Assembly: GCA_021817415.1 (NCBI GenBank)
Contig: JAKAUZ010000086.1
Location: forward strand, 1 to 51,493
Direction: 5' to 3'
DNA from: Thermoplasmata archaeon
GTDB lineage: Archaea; Thermoplasmatota; Thermoplasmata; Thermoplasmatales; GCA-001856825
Length of the DNA stretch: 51,493 nucleotides
Shown: positions 17,375-25,909 of the stretch, in pieces
Layout: each line of letters starts with the position of its first letter
How positions within the stretch are numbered: position 1 is the stretch's first letter
Notes under the pieces: model-generated
Told to the model about the DNA's origin: nothing
Database searches by the model: none
The model's input: the letters and a program-made list of their open reading frames with translations, nothing else
Translations under genes and position numbers: made by a program

Positions 17375-18064
17375 ATGAAGGCCATATCTCTGCTTTCAGG
17401 GGGAAAAGATTCCTACATGAGCCTGGTCTTAGCCCAGTCTGTCGGAATGGAAATGATCACGACTATAACCGTCAGGGCCGACATGGATTCGATGATGTTT
17501 CATTTCCCGAATTCGGTTCTTGGGTCAGCTGTCTCTGAGATGTTGGAAATAGATAATGTCATAGTATCAGAACATGAATTCGAGGATGAGATAAAGAAGT
17601 ACAGCGGATGCGTTTTGGTCGCAGGCGCTGTGGAATCAGAATACCAGAAAACGCGTTTGGAAAATTTGGCAGTCAAGAATGGCCTGAAAACATATTTCCC
17701 GCTATGGAGAAAGAAACAGATTTCCATTATGAGGGATTTTATTGACTCTGGCTCTCAGGGGATTTTTGTCTCTGTGGCAGCTGAAGGCCTGGACGAGCAT
17801 TTCCTCGGAAGGAGGATTGATAATGAAGCTTTGATGACCCTGATAGATTTAAATAGAAAATATGGAATATCAGTAGCGGGGGAAGGTGGAGAGTACGAGA
17901 CACTGGTTACTTACAATCCTTTTAATGGCAGTTGCATCAAGGTGCTTGAGACACAGGTGATAGATAGAGGCATCCAGAAAAATTTGGTCATCAAGAGGTA
18001 CCGATTGGTACATCACTGCCAACAAGATATGATACACCAGTTGGATCCTCAATCGTCACGGTGA
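17375..18064 (+). CDS. dph6: Diphthine-ammonia ligase (diphthamide synthesis)
   Basis: A 229-residue ATP-pyrophosphatase of the DPH6/MJ0570 family. It adenylates and amidates diphthine to diphthamide on the conserved histidine of elongation factor 2. The PP-loop is LLSGGKDSYMS (6-16), followed by YFPLWRKKQISIM and the signature GEGGEYETLVTYNPF that binds diphthine. I start at the ATG at 17375, right after the upstream stop; a TTG at 17354 would add seven residues. The 3' end runs 74 bp into the convergent ZPR1 gene; the last residues, after KNLVIKRYRL, look variable. Confidence 0.9.
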   Translation: MKAISLLSGGKDSYMSLVLAQSVGMEMITTITVRADMDSMMFHFPNSVLGSAVSEMLEIDNVIVSEHEFEDEIKKYSGCVLVAGAVESEYQKTRLENLAVKNGLKTYFPLWRKKQISIMRDFIDSGSQGIFVSVAAEGLDEHFLGRRIDNEALMTLIDLNRKYGISVAGEGGEYETLVTYNPFNGSCIKVLETQVIDRGIQKNLVIKRYRLVHHCQQDMIHQLDPQSSR

Positions 18065-18479
18065 ATTTAATCTCCCCGTTCATTGCCCTCATGATGACTT
18101 CTCTCTTTTCATTGACTTTATCGCCATCCTGGAATAGTGGCAATAACCTTAGAAATCTCTCGAGCAAACCTTCAATGTTGGTTATGAATGTTTCCGCAAT
18201 TGGTCCTGGGTGGATGCTCAATCCAAGTTCTGGAATAGAGACGGTGCATTGATTTCCTCTTATTATCTTGGAAAATAAATCCTGTTTCCCATTCACCTTC
18301 AACTCTGCCTTCGTGGGGTGATTACCGGAAAAGGCAAAATCGTTAATCTTGTATCCGCAGTTCCTGCACCGAAGGTAATAGAGAGCAGTCTTGCCATAGT
18401 TTGGTACTTCCAGTTCCTCCATTCCACTCTCAAGAAATGCCTTATTGCAAGAAGGGCAGACTATGCCTGACTCATCCAA
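17991..18479 (-). CDS. ZPR1-type zinc finger protein
   Basis: A 162-residue single ZPR1 unit: zinc ribbon with Cys8, Cys11, Cys38 and Cys41 (CPSC...CRNC) followed by the beta-rich ZPR1 domain (GGYK-like NCGYKINDFAFSG, then GLSIHPGPIAETFITNIEGLL). In eukaryotes ZPR1 assists elongation factor 1A folding and binds GTPase complexes; archaea carry this half-size form. It lies last in the ipk-fni-zpr1 string, overlaps fni by 19 nt, and overlaps dph6 antisense. Pairing with dph6 hints at elongation factor maturation, which is inference. Confidence 0.85.
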   Translation of the reverse strand: MDESGIVCPSCNKAFLESGMEELEVPNYGKTALYYLRCRNCGYKINDFAFSGNHPTKAELKVNGKQDLFSKIIRGNQCTVSIPELGLSIHPGPIAETFITNIEGLLERFLRLLPLFQDGDKVNEKREVIMRAMNGEIKFTVTIEDPTGVSYLVGSDVPIGTS

Positions 18480-19510
18480 GAGTTCAGCCTCCCTATGAAC
18501 ACCCTCTTCGTCTTTCTTATATCTATTATCCTGGGACTAGAAGTGAGAAACATTGCACTCTTAAGTTCTGTTTCTATAGTGTCAATTGTCTTCATAACTT
18601 CATTGTGCGATTTGAGTGCTGCCTTTAGGAATATTGAAGCCGCCCCACTTGCGGTGGCACCGAGCATTAGTCCCTTGAACACGTCCAGCCCGTTTCTGAC
18701 TCCTCCAGAAGCAATTATTGGCATCCCCACGTTGCACTCAATAACAGAAAATGGAGATGGGATACCCCAGTTCCAGAGCGATTTGGCAACTTCCTCTTTC
18801 TCCAGATTCCCCTTTTCCACGCTTCTGTAATATTCAACTGCCGAAAATGACGTTCCTGATCTCCCTCCAGTATCTATCGCCGAGACACCTGCGGTGAGAA
18901 AGTTCATAGCATCTTTCCTTGAAAAACCGGCTCCTGTCTCTTTCGCAATAACCTTGTACTTCTTTGATACTGAAGACAGCCTCTCGAATATGCCTTTGGA
19001 GTTCCTGTCCCCTTCAGGTTGAGACATTTCCTGAACAAAGTTGAAATGGACAGCAAGCGCGTGCGCCTTCACCAATTCCACTGCGTATTCAATTTCGCTG
19101 TCAGTTAGCGCCAGCTTTTCCTGTTTAATCAGTTGTGGGGCACCTATGTTAGCGATTCTCAATGGAACATCATAATCAGCGATTACTGAGTAAGTATCTC
19201 CGAGGTCCCTATTTGCTATCGCAGCTCTTTCAGATCCGACTCCCATCCCTATTCCCTTTTCTGCGGCAGCCCTCGCAAGATTCTCATTTATCTTCTTTGT
19301 TTCCGGATGCCCTCCTGTCATGGATGAAATTACCAGTGGCAGTCTCAGTTTCTGCCCTAGCAGTTCAACGGAAGTGTCAATTTCGTCGAAATCTATTTCC
19401 GGCATTGAAGTCTGCATTATTTCTATGTCGTTCCAGTAATTATGATCATGAGATACATTCTCTTCGTTTATTATTCTTATATGGTCTATCTTTCTATTCT
19501 CTATTGTCAA
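18461..19510 (-). CDS. fni: Isopentenyl-diphosphate delta-isomerase, type II (FMN)
   Basis: A 349-residue FMN/NAD(P)H-dependent IPP isomerase interconverting IPP and DMAPP for archaeal lipid and quinone side chains. Visible family blocks are RKIDHIRI (substrate site, 6-13), PLVISSMTGGHPE (58-70), GMGVGSERAAI (92-102), LAVHFNFVQEMSQPEGD, AKETGAGFSRKDA, DTGGRSGTSFSAVE and PIIASGGVRNG (FMN phosphate). The length is normal. It overlaps the upstream kinase gene by 4 nt (ATGA), so translation is coupled. Confidence 0.95.
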   Translation of the reverse strand: MTIENRKIDHIRIINEENVSHDHNYWNDIEIMQTSMPEIDFDEIDTSVELLGQKLRLPLVISSMTGGHPETKKINENLARAAAEKGIGMGVGSERAAIANRDLGDTYSVIADYDVPLRIANIGAPQLIKQEKLALTDSEIEYAVELVKAHALAVHFNFVQEMSQPEGDRNSKGIFERLSSVSKKYKVIAKETGAGFSRKDAMNFLTAGVSAIDTGGRSGTSFSAVEYYRSVEKGNLEKEEVAKSLWNWGIPSPFSVIECNVGMPIIASGGVRNGLDVFKGLMLGATASGAASIFLKAALKSHNEVMKTIDTIETELKSAMFLTSSPRIIDIRKTKRVFIGRLNSWMSQA

Positions 19511-20247
19511 AATACCACCGTCCCAATTACGTCTTCGTCAAGAAGGGCTTTCCGGAGTCTATCTGGATAATTTCCATTGATTACCTTCACTCTATTGGTA
19601 AATGGGAGCATAGTCTTTATGTTTTCCACCTTCCCCATCATCGAACCGGTCGCATCTTTTCCTTTTCCTTCTAGAGAGAGCTCACTTGCCTTCACCTTTT
19701 TCAAAAGTCTGGCGTTCGAGAACTCCTTTGGGTCCGAAGTGTAGATCCCATCCACATCAGTCACCATGATCACTTCATCAGGACGGATTTTTTCAGCCAG
19801 GGCTTTGCACAACTCATCACCGGATATGATCCTATATTTTCCATCTTTCATAATTATGTCCCCAAAAAGGATGGGTGAAAATGAGTAATTTAAAAGATAC
19901 GTAACTGGGCTCAGATCCAGTCCGTTGCTACCGTATATGGCGTGAGGCGGAATTGACACTCCCCTGAATCCATTTCGTATCAGGTGTTCTGAAAACATTG
20001 AGTTTAGGCTCATGACATCATTGATGACAACCGAGATCTCAGCTGCCTTGCCAGAGATGCTCCCCGGAACATCTAGGCCGAACTCAAGTGCCTTTTCGTG
20101 GCCAAATGAACCTGCCCCATGTACTAAAGCCATCCTTCCAGGGTATTCACCGAGTAACTTTGAAATTGATTCCATCACCTCCTCTCTGGGAGTCCTGTAC
20201 TTTCCCTTATCAGTTATCACGCTGCCTCCTATCTTAACTATTTTCAC
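19507..20247 (-). CDS. ipk: Isopentenyl phosphate kinase
   Basis: A 246-residue amino acid kinase-fold enzyme converting isopentenyl phosphate to IPP, the last step of the archaeal mevalonate variants. MKIVKIGGSVITDKG (1-15) is the ATP start, ALVHGAGSFGH (40-50) contains the catalytic His50 that marks IPK, and VTDVDGIYTSDPKEF plus KDATGSMMGKVE are the nucleotide and lid regions. Thermoplasmatales make isopentenyl phosphate through mevalonate 3-phosphate chemistry, so this gene is central there. Directly upstream of fni, which uses its product. Confidence 0.95.
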   Translation of the reverse strand: MKIVKIGGSVITDKGKYRTPREEVMESISKLLGEYPGRMALVHGAGSFGHEKALEFGLDVPGSISGKAAEISVVINDVMSLNSMFSEHLIRNGFRGVSIPPHAIYGSNGLDLSPVTYLLNYSFSPILFGDIIMKDGKYRIISGDELCKALAEKIRPDEVIMVTDVDGIYTSDPKEFSNARLLKKVKASELSLEGKGKDATGSMMGKVENIKTMLPFTNRVKVINGNYPDRLRKALLDEDVIGTVVF

Positions 20248-20315
20248 GCTTTAAAATCGATTCCTAATAAATAAAATCATGGAAGACTGTTTATCCTTGA
20301 ATTAATTCACCTCCT

Positions 20316-21308
20316 ATGCCCATGGATGTTTCTCTTCGCGAGTACATCAACTCTTTTCCAGAAGAAAACCTGAACCTTGCCTCCAGCGGAATGAAAGGAT
20401 TTAACCCCGAGGGGATCGGGAGCGATAACACTGAAGAACTTGTGGCGAAACTCTATGGAGTTCCAAAAGAAAATGTCATAATAACACCCTCGGGTACGGC
20501 TGCAACTTTTCTCACACTCTTATACATGAAAAACAAGGTCAGGAAGATGATCACCATCACTCCAGAATATCCGTTCTATTACTATCAGGCAAGGGAATTG
20601 GGATACGACGTTGCACTCGAGAACAGACTCAGGGACGACACACTGGAACTTTCTCCATGGGATGTGGAGGAAAACGCTATCTATTTTTTGAGCAACCCTA
20701 ACAATCCAACAGGCATACTGTGGAGTGATGATAGCATAAGGTCAATAGCAAGGGAGACTGAAGGAAACGATTCTTACCTGGTGGTGGATGATACATTCTC
20801 CTTCTTCACCTCCTCGTTCACAAAAAAGATGGAAATAGGGAACAACATAATGGTAGGTTCTATTTCCAAATTCTTTGGCGATTCTGGCATTAAGATGGGA
20901 TGGATCGTATCGAAGGATAGTATCATCAGCGAAATGAGGGAAAAAATTGAATTGATTGTGCCAGAAGTCTCTCAACTGGTCAAGAGAAGGGCGTATTACC
21001 TCCTGTCAAATGTGGATCTTTACAGGGAATATAATTCAAAGAAGCTCGGTGGAAATTATTCATTATTGAAGGAAAATCTTGGCGAATTTCTTCTTGAAAA
21101 TTCAACTCAGATTATAAATTCCATATTAGTAGGATCCAGGTCCCTTAAAATATCACAGTCACTGTTACGTGAAGGGGTTTCCACTATCCCGGGGATATTC
21201 TTCGGGTCAGATTCAATATTGAGATTAGGTATTGGTTACGAAGAACTGGAAAGAATTGAAAAAGGTGTAAAGATTATATCCAAAAAACTTGATAATGGTA
21301 AGCAGTAA
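20316..21308 (+). CDS. PLP-dependent aminotransferase, class I/II (histidinol-phosphate-like)
   Basis: A 330-residue fold-type I aminotransferase. TPSGTAATFL (58-67) binds the cofactor phosphate, SNPNNPTG (126-133) is the class I/II signature, VVDDTFSFF holds the ring-binding Asp near 158, and GSISKFFGDSGIKMGW (181-196) holds the Schiff-base Lys185. The short length and sequence style resemble histidinol-phosphate or CobD-like enzymes. The amino donor and acceptor cannot be fixed. It starts the transcript that continues into herA (2 nt gap) and DUF357, an odd pairing of metabolism with DNA repair. Confidence 0.85.
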   Translation: MPMDVSLREYINSFPEENLNLASSGMKGFNPEGIGSDNTEELVAKLYGVPKENVIITPSGTAATFLTLLYMKNKVRKMITITPEYPFYYYQARELGYDVALENRLRDDTLELSPWDVEENAIYFLSNPNNPTGILWSDDSIRSIARETEGNDSYLVVDDTFSFFTSSFTKKMEIGNNIMVGSISKFFGDSGIKMGWIVSKDSIISEMREKIELIVPEVSQLVKRRAYYLLSNVDLYREYNSKKLGGNYSLLKENLGEFLLENSTQIINSILVGSRSLKISQSLLREGVSTIPGIFFGSDSILRLGIGYEELERIEKGVKIISKKLDNGKQ

Positions 21309-21310
21309 TC

Positions 21311-22747
21311 ATGGAGCCAATTGGAATTTTATATGGTGACCTAAGTCCCACTATCCTGAACTGCTCTATTTCTGGTAAAATCAACCAGGGAGATTACGTG
21401 AAATTGAAGCATCAAGAAAATGGATGGGTTCTAGGCAAAGTCGATAGCATAGAGGCAAAGACCAATCTAAGCATAGAAAAATCATATCAGGTTATGGAGG
21501 GGAATACCGTAGATATTCAGCAGGTGATTTCTGCGAAATTGGTTGTCATCGGCTACAGGGACAACCGGGGACTGATGCAATTTCCCAGGACTCCTTTCAT
21601 GGCTGGAACGCCTGTCTTTGGTGCGGATGACGATTTCATAGGTTCAGTTCTCAATATAGGAAGGACAAAGAGAGGAAGGGCCTACATTGGACTGGTATAC
21701 GGTCACAACATCCCATTCACTGTTGACATAAACTCGATGGTTCAGAAACATATCTCTGTTCTGGCCAAGACAGGAGGAGGTAAAAGTTATCTTACAGGGG
21801 TTATCGTTGAAGAGCTCATGAAGAATGATGTTAACGTCGTCATTTTGGATCCACACGGTGAATATCCCGCAATGAAAGAAAAGGGGAACAATACAAAGGA
21901 CATGCTCAGGTTTAATGTCGAGCCAAGAAGCTACAGTCACAAGATTGTGGTATTTGCCCCCGAGGGAGGAGATGTAGCTCTAAGATTCACCCTTGCGCAG
22001 ATAAGTGTAAAAGAGCTGATCAGCATCATGAACCTCTCAGACGCGAGAACGTATATAATGCCCCTGAGGAAGGCGGTCGATGCAGTGCGGTTGACGATGT
22101 CTGAATACTCCTTTGATGATATAATAACTGAACTGAAGAGGCAGGAAGATTCCTCAGTGTCTCAGGCCCTCGAAAAGGAACTCAGGTATCTTAAATCCTT
22201 AAAAATATTTGATAAAAAGGGACTCAGGATAGATGAAATCGTCAAGGACGGGAAGGTGTCAGTAATCGAGATGAAGGGGCTTCCTCCCGACGTTCAGGAA
22301 CTTGTGGTTCAGAGGCTTGTCTATTCATTATTCGAGGCGAGGAAAAAAGACAGGACCCCTCCTCTTTTAATGGTGGTAGAGGAAGCACACAATTTTGCAC
22401 CACAGCAGGGAAAAGCCTTCTCTTCAAAAATAATGAGGACGGTTGCCTCAGAGGGCAGGAAATTTGGATTTGGGCTGCTGGTAGTCTCCCAAAGACCTGC
22501 GAAGGTGGACAAGAACGTGCTTTCGCAGTGTGGAACGCAGATCATTCTGAAAGTGACTAATCCGAACGATCTTAAGGCAATAGGGAATTCTGTGGAAGGT
22601 CTGACGCCCACGTCACTGGATGAGATTCAACGTCTCCCGATTGGGGTCGCACTTGCAACATCCCCGGAGCTTCCAATCCCCCTCTTTGTCGAGGTCAGGC
22701 CCAGAGAAACTGATGATGGCGGAAAAAATGTGAGGGTTGTAAGATGA
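21311..22747 (+). CDS. herA: HerA-type DNA helicase/translocase
   Basis: A 478-residue hexameric FtsK/HerA-type ATPase. The N-terminal HAS barrel (1 to about 130) includes MAGTPVFGADDDFIGSVL. Walker A is LAKTGGGKSYLTG (151-163), DPHGEYP follows, Walker B is LMVVEEAHNF, and VASEGRKFGFGLLVVSQRP carries the sensor/arginine region. HerA works with NurA nuclease and Mre11-Rad50 in end resection. In this window the partners nurA, mre11 and rad50 are absent. It shares a 4-nt ATGA overlap with the following DUF357 gene. Confidence 0.93.
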   Translation: MEPIGILYGDLSPTILNCSISGKINQGDYVKLKHQENGWVLGKVDSIEAKTNLSIEKSYQVMEGNTVDIQQVISAKLVVIGYRDNRGLMQFPRTPFMAGTPVFGADDDFIGSVLNIGRTKRGRAYIGLVYGHNIPFTVDINSMVQKHISVLAKTGGGKSYLTGVIVEELMKNDVNVVILDPHGEYPAMKEKGNNTKDMLRFNVEPRSYSHKIVVFAPEGGDVALRFTLAQISVKELISIMNLSDARTYIMPLRKAVDAVRLTMSEYSFDDIITELKRQEDSSVSQALEKELRYLKSLKIFDKKGLRIDEIVKDGKVSVIEMKGLPPDVQELVVQRLVYSLFEARKKDRTPPLLMVVEEAHNFAPQQGKAFSSKIMRTVASEGRKFGFGLLVVSQRPAKVDKNVLSQCGTQIILKVTNPNDLKAIGNSVEGLTPTSLDEIQRLPIGVALATSPELPIPLFVEVRPRETDDGGKNVRVVR

Positions 22748-23028
22748 CCATAGAGGAACGGTGTAAGAAATACATTTCCATGACTGAAAGGGCGTTGGAG
22801 CTGGTGAAAGTATCTGTTCCTAACGAATCTTTCCTGTCAAGTGGAGCGAGAGATTTTCTGGAAATGTGCAAGAACTATCTGGCAGACTCCAAGTACTTCT
22901 TTTCTAAAAAGGACTATGAAAACTCGCTTGCAGCCTCTTCTTATGCCTATGCATGGTTGGATGCCGGAGTAAGGCTCGGACTACTTGCTGCTCCCAATGA
23001 TTATGTCAGATTCACTCAGTATTCTTAA
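22744..23028 (+). CDS. DUF357 family small helical protein
   Basis: A 94-residue all-helical protein with the archaeal DUF357 hallmark AASSYAYAWLDAGVRLGLL (63-81). The helix pair YISMTERAL and YFFSKKDYENSLA resembles a small repeat or HEPN-like bundle. The function is unknown. It is translationally coupled to herA and its stop interlocks with the convergent gene (TTAA palindrome). Confidence 0.85.
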   Translation: MTIEERCKKYISMTERALELVKVSVPNESFLSSGARDFLEMCKNYLADSKYFFSKKDYENSLAASSYAYAWLDAGVRLGLLAAPNDYVRFTQYS

Positions 23029-23327
23029 CGGAAAGTGCTGTAGCTGTAAAGGAGATCAATGAGCTTTCTGCTTACCATCTCATCAATTACTCCCTCATTT
23101 TTCTTCAGTATAATGTAATCCCTCGCGTCAATGATGCCATTCTTTGACGCTTTTGCATAAACTGCACCAAAAACACTCCCTTTCAGACTCTCGGGCAAGT
23201 CCTGCAAGGATTTGTTGAGAAGATATCTGAATTCCTCGTTCTTTCTCATATTTAATTTCCTTAGCTTCTTCTGTGTGTTTCTAATTGCTTCGTGGTCGCT
23301 ATTTCGACTTATCTTCATTCCTGCCAT
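23025..23327 (-). CDS. Small conserved-looking helical protein, unrecognised
   Basis: A 100-residue basic protein (MKISRNSDHEAIRNTQKKL...). The N-terminal half is lysine/arginine-rich, and the C-terminal half is a compact helical region (GAVYAKASKNGIIDARDYI). It could bind nucleic acid, but no family was recognised. ATG at 23327, or at 23318 for a version three residues shorter. It overlaps DUF357 by 4 bp at the stop codons. Codon use and composition look coding. Confidence 0.65.
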   Translation of the reverse strand: MAGMKISRNSDHEAIRNTQKKLRKLNMRKNEEFRYLLNKSLQDLPESLKGSVFGAVYAKASKNGIIDARDYIILKKNEGVIDEMVSRKLIDLLYSYSTFR

Positions 23328-23514
23328 AAAATTGATTCATAATATATTAACCTTTGTGAGACAATTCCTCATCAACAAATCCAGACCTAATAAATTAGGG
23401 GGAATTTCAAAGGCGCATTTATCCGCAACTAATAATTTTATAAAGTTGATGGAATTTTTAAATGAAGGAATTCTTTGAGAACTGACCTCCTTTCTTACAG
23501 TTTCACTTCCTCCA

Positions 23515-25908
23515 TTGGATAAACCATATATGTCGAATAAATTTACAGTTGTGGTTATGAGTCAAGATTCTCCTGTTCATCTATTTAGTTCGAGAGACGC
23601 AGCTTTAATTTATTCTAAAAGAACTGGAAACGAGGCGCAAGGAATTTACGACCTACTGGTAGAATATGCGTCCAAAACTAGCTTAAAAGTAATAAACGAA
23701 CTGGATAGAATTGGAATTCTAATAAATTCGGGTGCCAACATAGAAGACATAGATTCAATCATCAAGTTCTACAAATTCATGAAGATGACGGGCAAAGAAA
23801 GAGATATTCACAAAGTCTCTGCGGAACGCCTTTATTTAAAGAGAATAGAGAGAATTAGTGGTTTGATTGTGCGGTATTATGCCGAAATCAATAGGCTTGG
23901 TCTAAGTGAGGTTGAGGATTTACCGGAATTCTTTTCCATCTTAAATCTTAAATTTAGGAAAGACGATTATGTTTCACACATTCCTCCCTCTGTTCAAAGA
24001 TTCTCGTCTCTGGGCCGACCAGTAAATAAAGAGTGGAATGGCAACGACAAACATAAGATTGAAAAAATGATCTTCCCAGATTACTGGTCAGAGGATAGAT
24101 GGATAGGTTTAGACCTGATGGGCTACGAAGGATTTGTGGGGATAGGGGTACCTGATGATAATTCAATAATACAGATTTCCAATGATCTACGGCTGCTGGG
24201 TCTCGAGAATTCAATAATCTCACAAATTTCGTATTTTAAGAAGGTTCATCCACCATTGAATTTCCTAAGGCAGCTGCTGATAGCAATTGACTCAAATTAT
24301 GATTATTCATCTATGATCTCTTTTCTCGAAAATAGCATCCTTCATTTGGACGGAAAGAGTATCAATGCAATAAAAAAGAACTGTTATGACAATAATGTGA
24401 CTTCTGGATGGGAAAACTGGAAAATTATTCTCCAAGGCCATAACGATTTGGTAGGAATTTTCGAAAATATGGCAAAGGTAAGGGAGAACAAAGATCGTAC
24501 GCTAGTAGAGCTGGAGAGATTATTCATTGAATATTTCAAATCAGGCAGAGACGAAATGCTGGAGTTACTTGATATACTCAAATTTCTCCCCGAAGAAAAT
24601 TTTGAAAACTTGGGCGTCCTTGTTTCCAGCATCGATGCAGTGTCCAGCCTGGTGAAAAGAAGTTTCCCGAGGAATGCAAATATAATTATCGGATACCCTG
24701 AGGATCTTTACGGGCTCTCCTTTGATCGCCTTTACCTGCCCAGAATGGATTCAACATCCTCCCACAATGCTTTTCCTGACGATGCCAAAGATTTAATAAG
24801 GGCCATAGAAGGGAAAGATATGCTCACAGAGTACATTGAGTTCATTTATTCTGAGTTATTGCATTCTTCTCCGCATGTTATTTTGTCCTACTCGACTTTA
24901 GACGGAGGGCTGTCCTATACAGAGTCCATACCCTTTTATGATTCCATTGGCGGAACCGAGACAAGAAAAAAAAGGAACGACGTATTTCTCCCGATCTCGA
25001 GATTTAGGGCATCCGGGGAAAGGAAAAAAAGGGTGTACACTCTTTCAAAAGAAGGTGTAGATAAATTGATGGCAGGGTCTATTTCTCCCACATCTTTCGA
25101 GGTTTACCTGGATTGTCATTTCAAGTATTTTGTAACAACGGTAATGGGCGTCCAAGAAATAGATGAACCTATCGATTTCCTTGACGCAAGGTCTGCTGGA
25201 AGCTTGACCCATAAGCTGCTTGAATCTTTCTATCCTGAGTCCAAAAGCCCACTTGATTTCATCAAAAATTCAGACAAGTACATCGAATCTGAGATGGCCA
25301 ATCAGACCTATCCTTCCAGGAGAAGAGCACTGGAATTCTATAGGCGGAAGACAATCTTGAGCGGAAAACTTGGAAGGTTTATTCTGTTGGACCTGAGGAG
25401 CCAGAAAGAGAAGGGAAGAACAGTGATTGGAAAAGAATTAAGGTTCAGGCAGGGAGATGGGGTTTTTTATGAGATTGACGGAAAACGTGTTTCATTGAAT
25501 GGAGTGATAGACAGGATAGACGAAGAAGAAGGTGGGCTGTGCATAATTGACTATAAGAGTTCCCTAAATGACTATCCAAAGGGGAAGTTATGCAACGACA
25601 GGAAGATTCAACTATTTGTCTATAAACTTGGCGTTGAGAAGATAATGGGCAGGAAAGTTACTTCCGCTGCATATGTATCATTCAAGGATGTCTCCGATGG
25701 TTTGCAAACGGCAGGTCTTTTCTATGGAATCCCCAACGAAGCAATGGAAGTCGGCAATTGCAGGAAGATCATCGACCCTGCGATAATGTCCCTGTTGTCA
25801 GGCGATTTTGACCCTTTTATCAAACAGCATAATGACATTATGAAATGTGAGAGAACTTTTTATTGTCCCCTTCTGAGCGTATGCAGGGGACAGGAGAGGA
25901 GGTGGTAA
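23515..25908 (+). CDS. AddB/RexB-like protein: inactive helicase region plus RecB-type nuclease
   Basis: A 797-residue protein. No Walker A or other helicase motif is visible in the first 500 residues, although NIIIGYPEDLYGLSFDRLYLPRMD resembles the AddB/RecC 'dead helicase' core. The C-terminal PD-(D/E)XK nuclease is clear: GVIDRID (Asp666), CIIDYKSS (Asp679, Lys681) and QLFVY (Gln699, Tyr703). Cys534 (LDCHF) with Cys778, Cys784 and Cys790 would form an AddB-type iron-sulfur staple, but the last three are spaced C-x5-C-x5-C, not the usual C-x2-C-x5-C. Start TTG 23515 or ATG 23530. It is followed 1 nt later by the helicase partner. Probable role: double-strand break end processing. Confidence 0.8.
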   Translation: MDKPYMSNKFTVVVMSQDSPVHLFSSRDAALIYSKRTGNEAQGIYDLLVEYASKTSLKVINELDRIGILINSGANIEDIDSIIKFYKFMKMTGKERDIHKVSAERLYLKRIERISGLIVRYYAEINRLGLSEVEDLPEFFSILNLKFRKDDYVSHIPPSVQRFSSLGRPVNKEWNGNDKHKIEKMIFPDYWSEDRWIGLDLMGYEGFVGIGVPDDNSIIQISNDLRLLGLENSIISQISYFKKVHPPLNFLRQLLIAIDSNYDYSSMISFLENSILHLDGKSINAIKKNCYDNNVTSGWENWKIILQGHNDLVGIFENMAKVRENKDRTLVELERLFIEYFKSGRDEMLELLDILKFLPEENFENLGVLVSSIDAVSSLVKRSFPRNANIIIGYPEDLYGLSFDRLYLPRMDSTSSHNAFPDDAKDLIRAIEGKDMLTEYIEFIYSELLHSSPHVILSYSTLDGGLSYTESIPFYDSIGGTETRKKRNDVFLPISRFRASGERKKRVYTLSKEGVDKLMAGSISPTSFEVYLDCHFKYFVTTVMGVQEIDEPIDFLDARSAGSLTHKLLESFYPESKSPLDFIKNSDKYIESEMANQTYPSRRRALEFYRRKTILSGKLGRFILLDLRSQKEKGRTVIGKELRFRQGDGVFYEIDGKRVSLNGVIDRIDEEEGGLCIIDYKSSLNDYPKGKLCNDRKIQLFVYKLGVEKIMGRKVTSAAYVSFKDVSDGLQTAGLFYGIPNEAMEVGNCRKIIDPAIMSLLSGDFDPFIKQHNDIMKCERTFYCPLLSVCRGQERRW

Positions 25909-25909
25909 T

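Noticed and set aside
23515-25908. Assignment of the nuclease as Cas4 or a CRISPR component
   Set aside because: It is far longer than Cas4, has an AddB-like middle region and no cas genes or repeats nearby.
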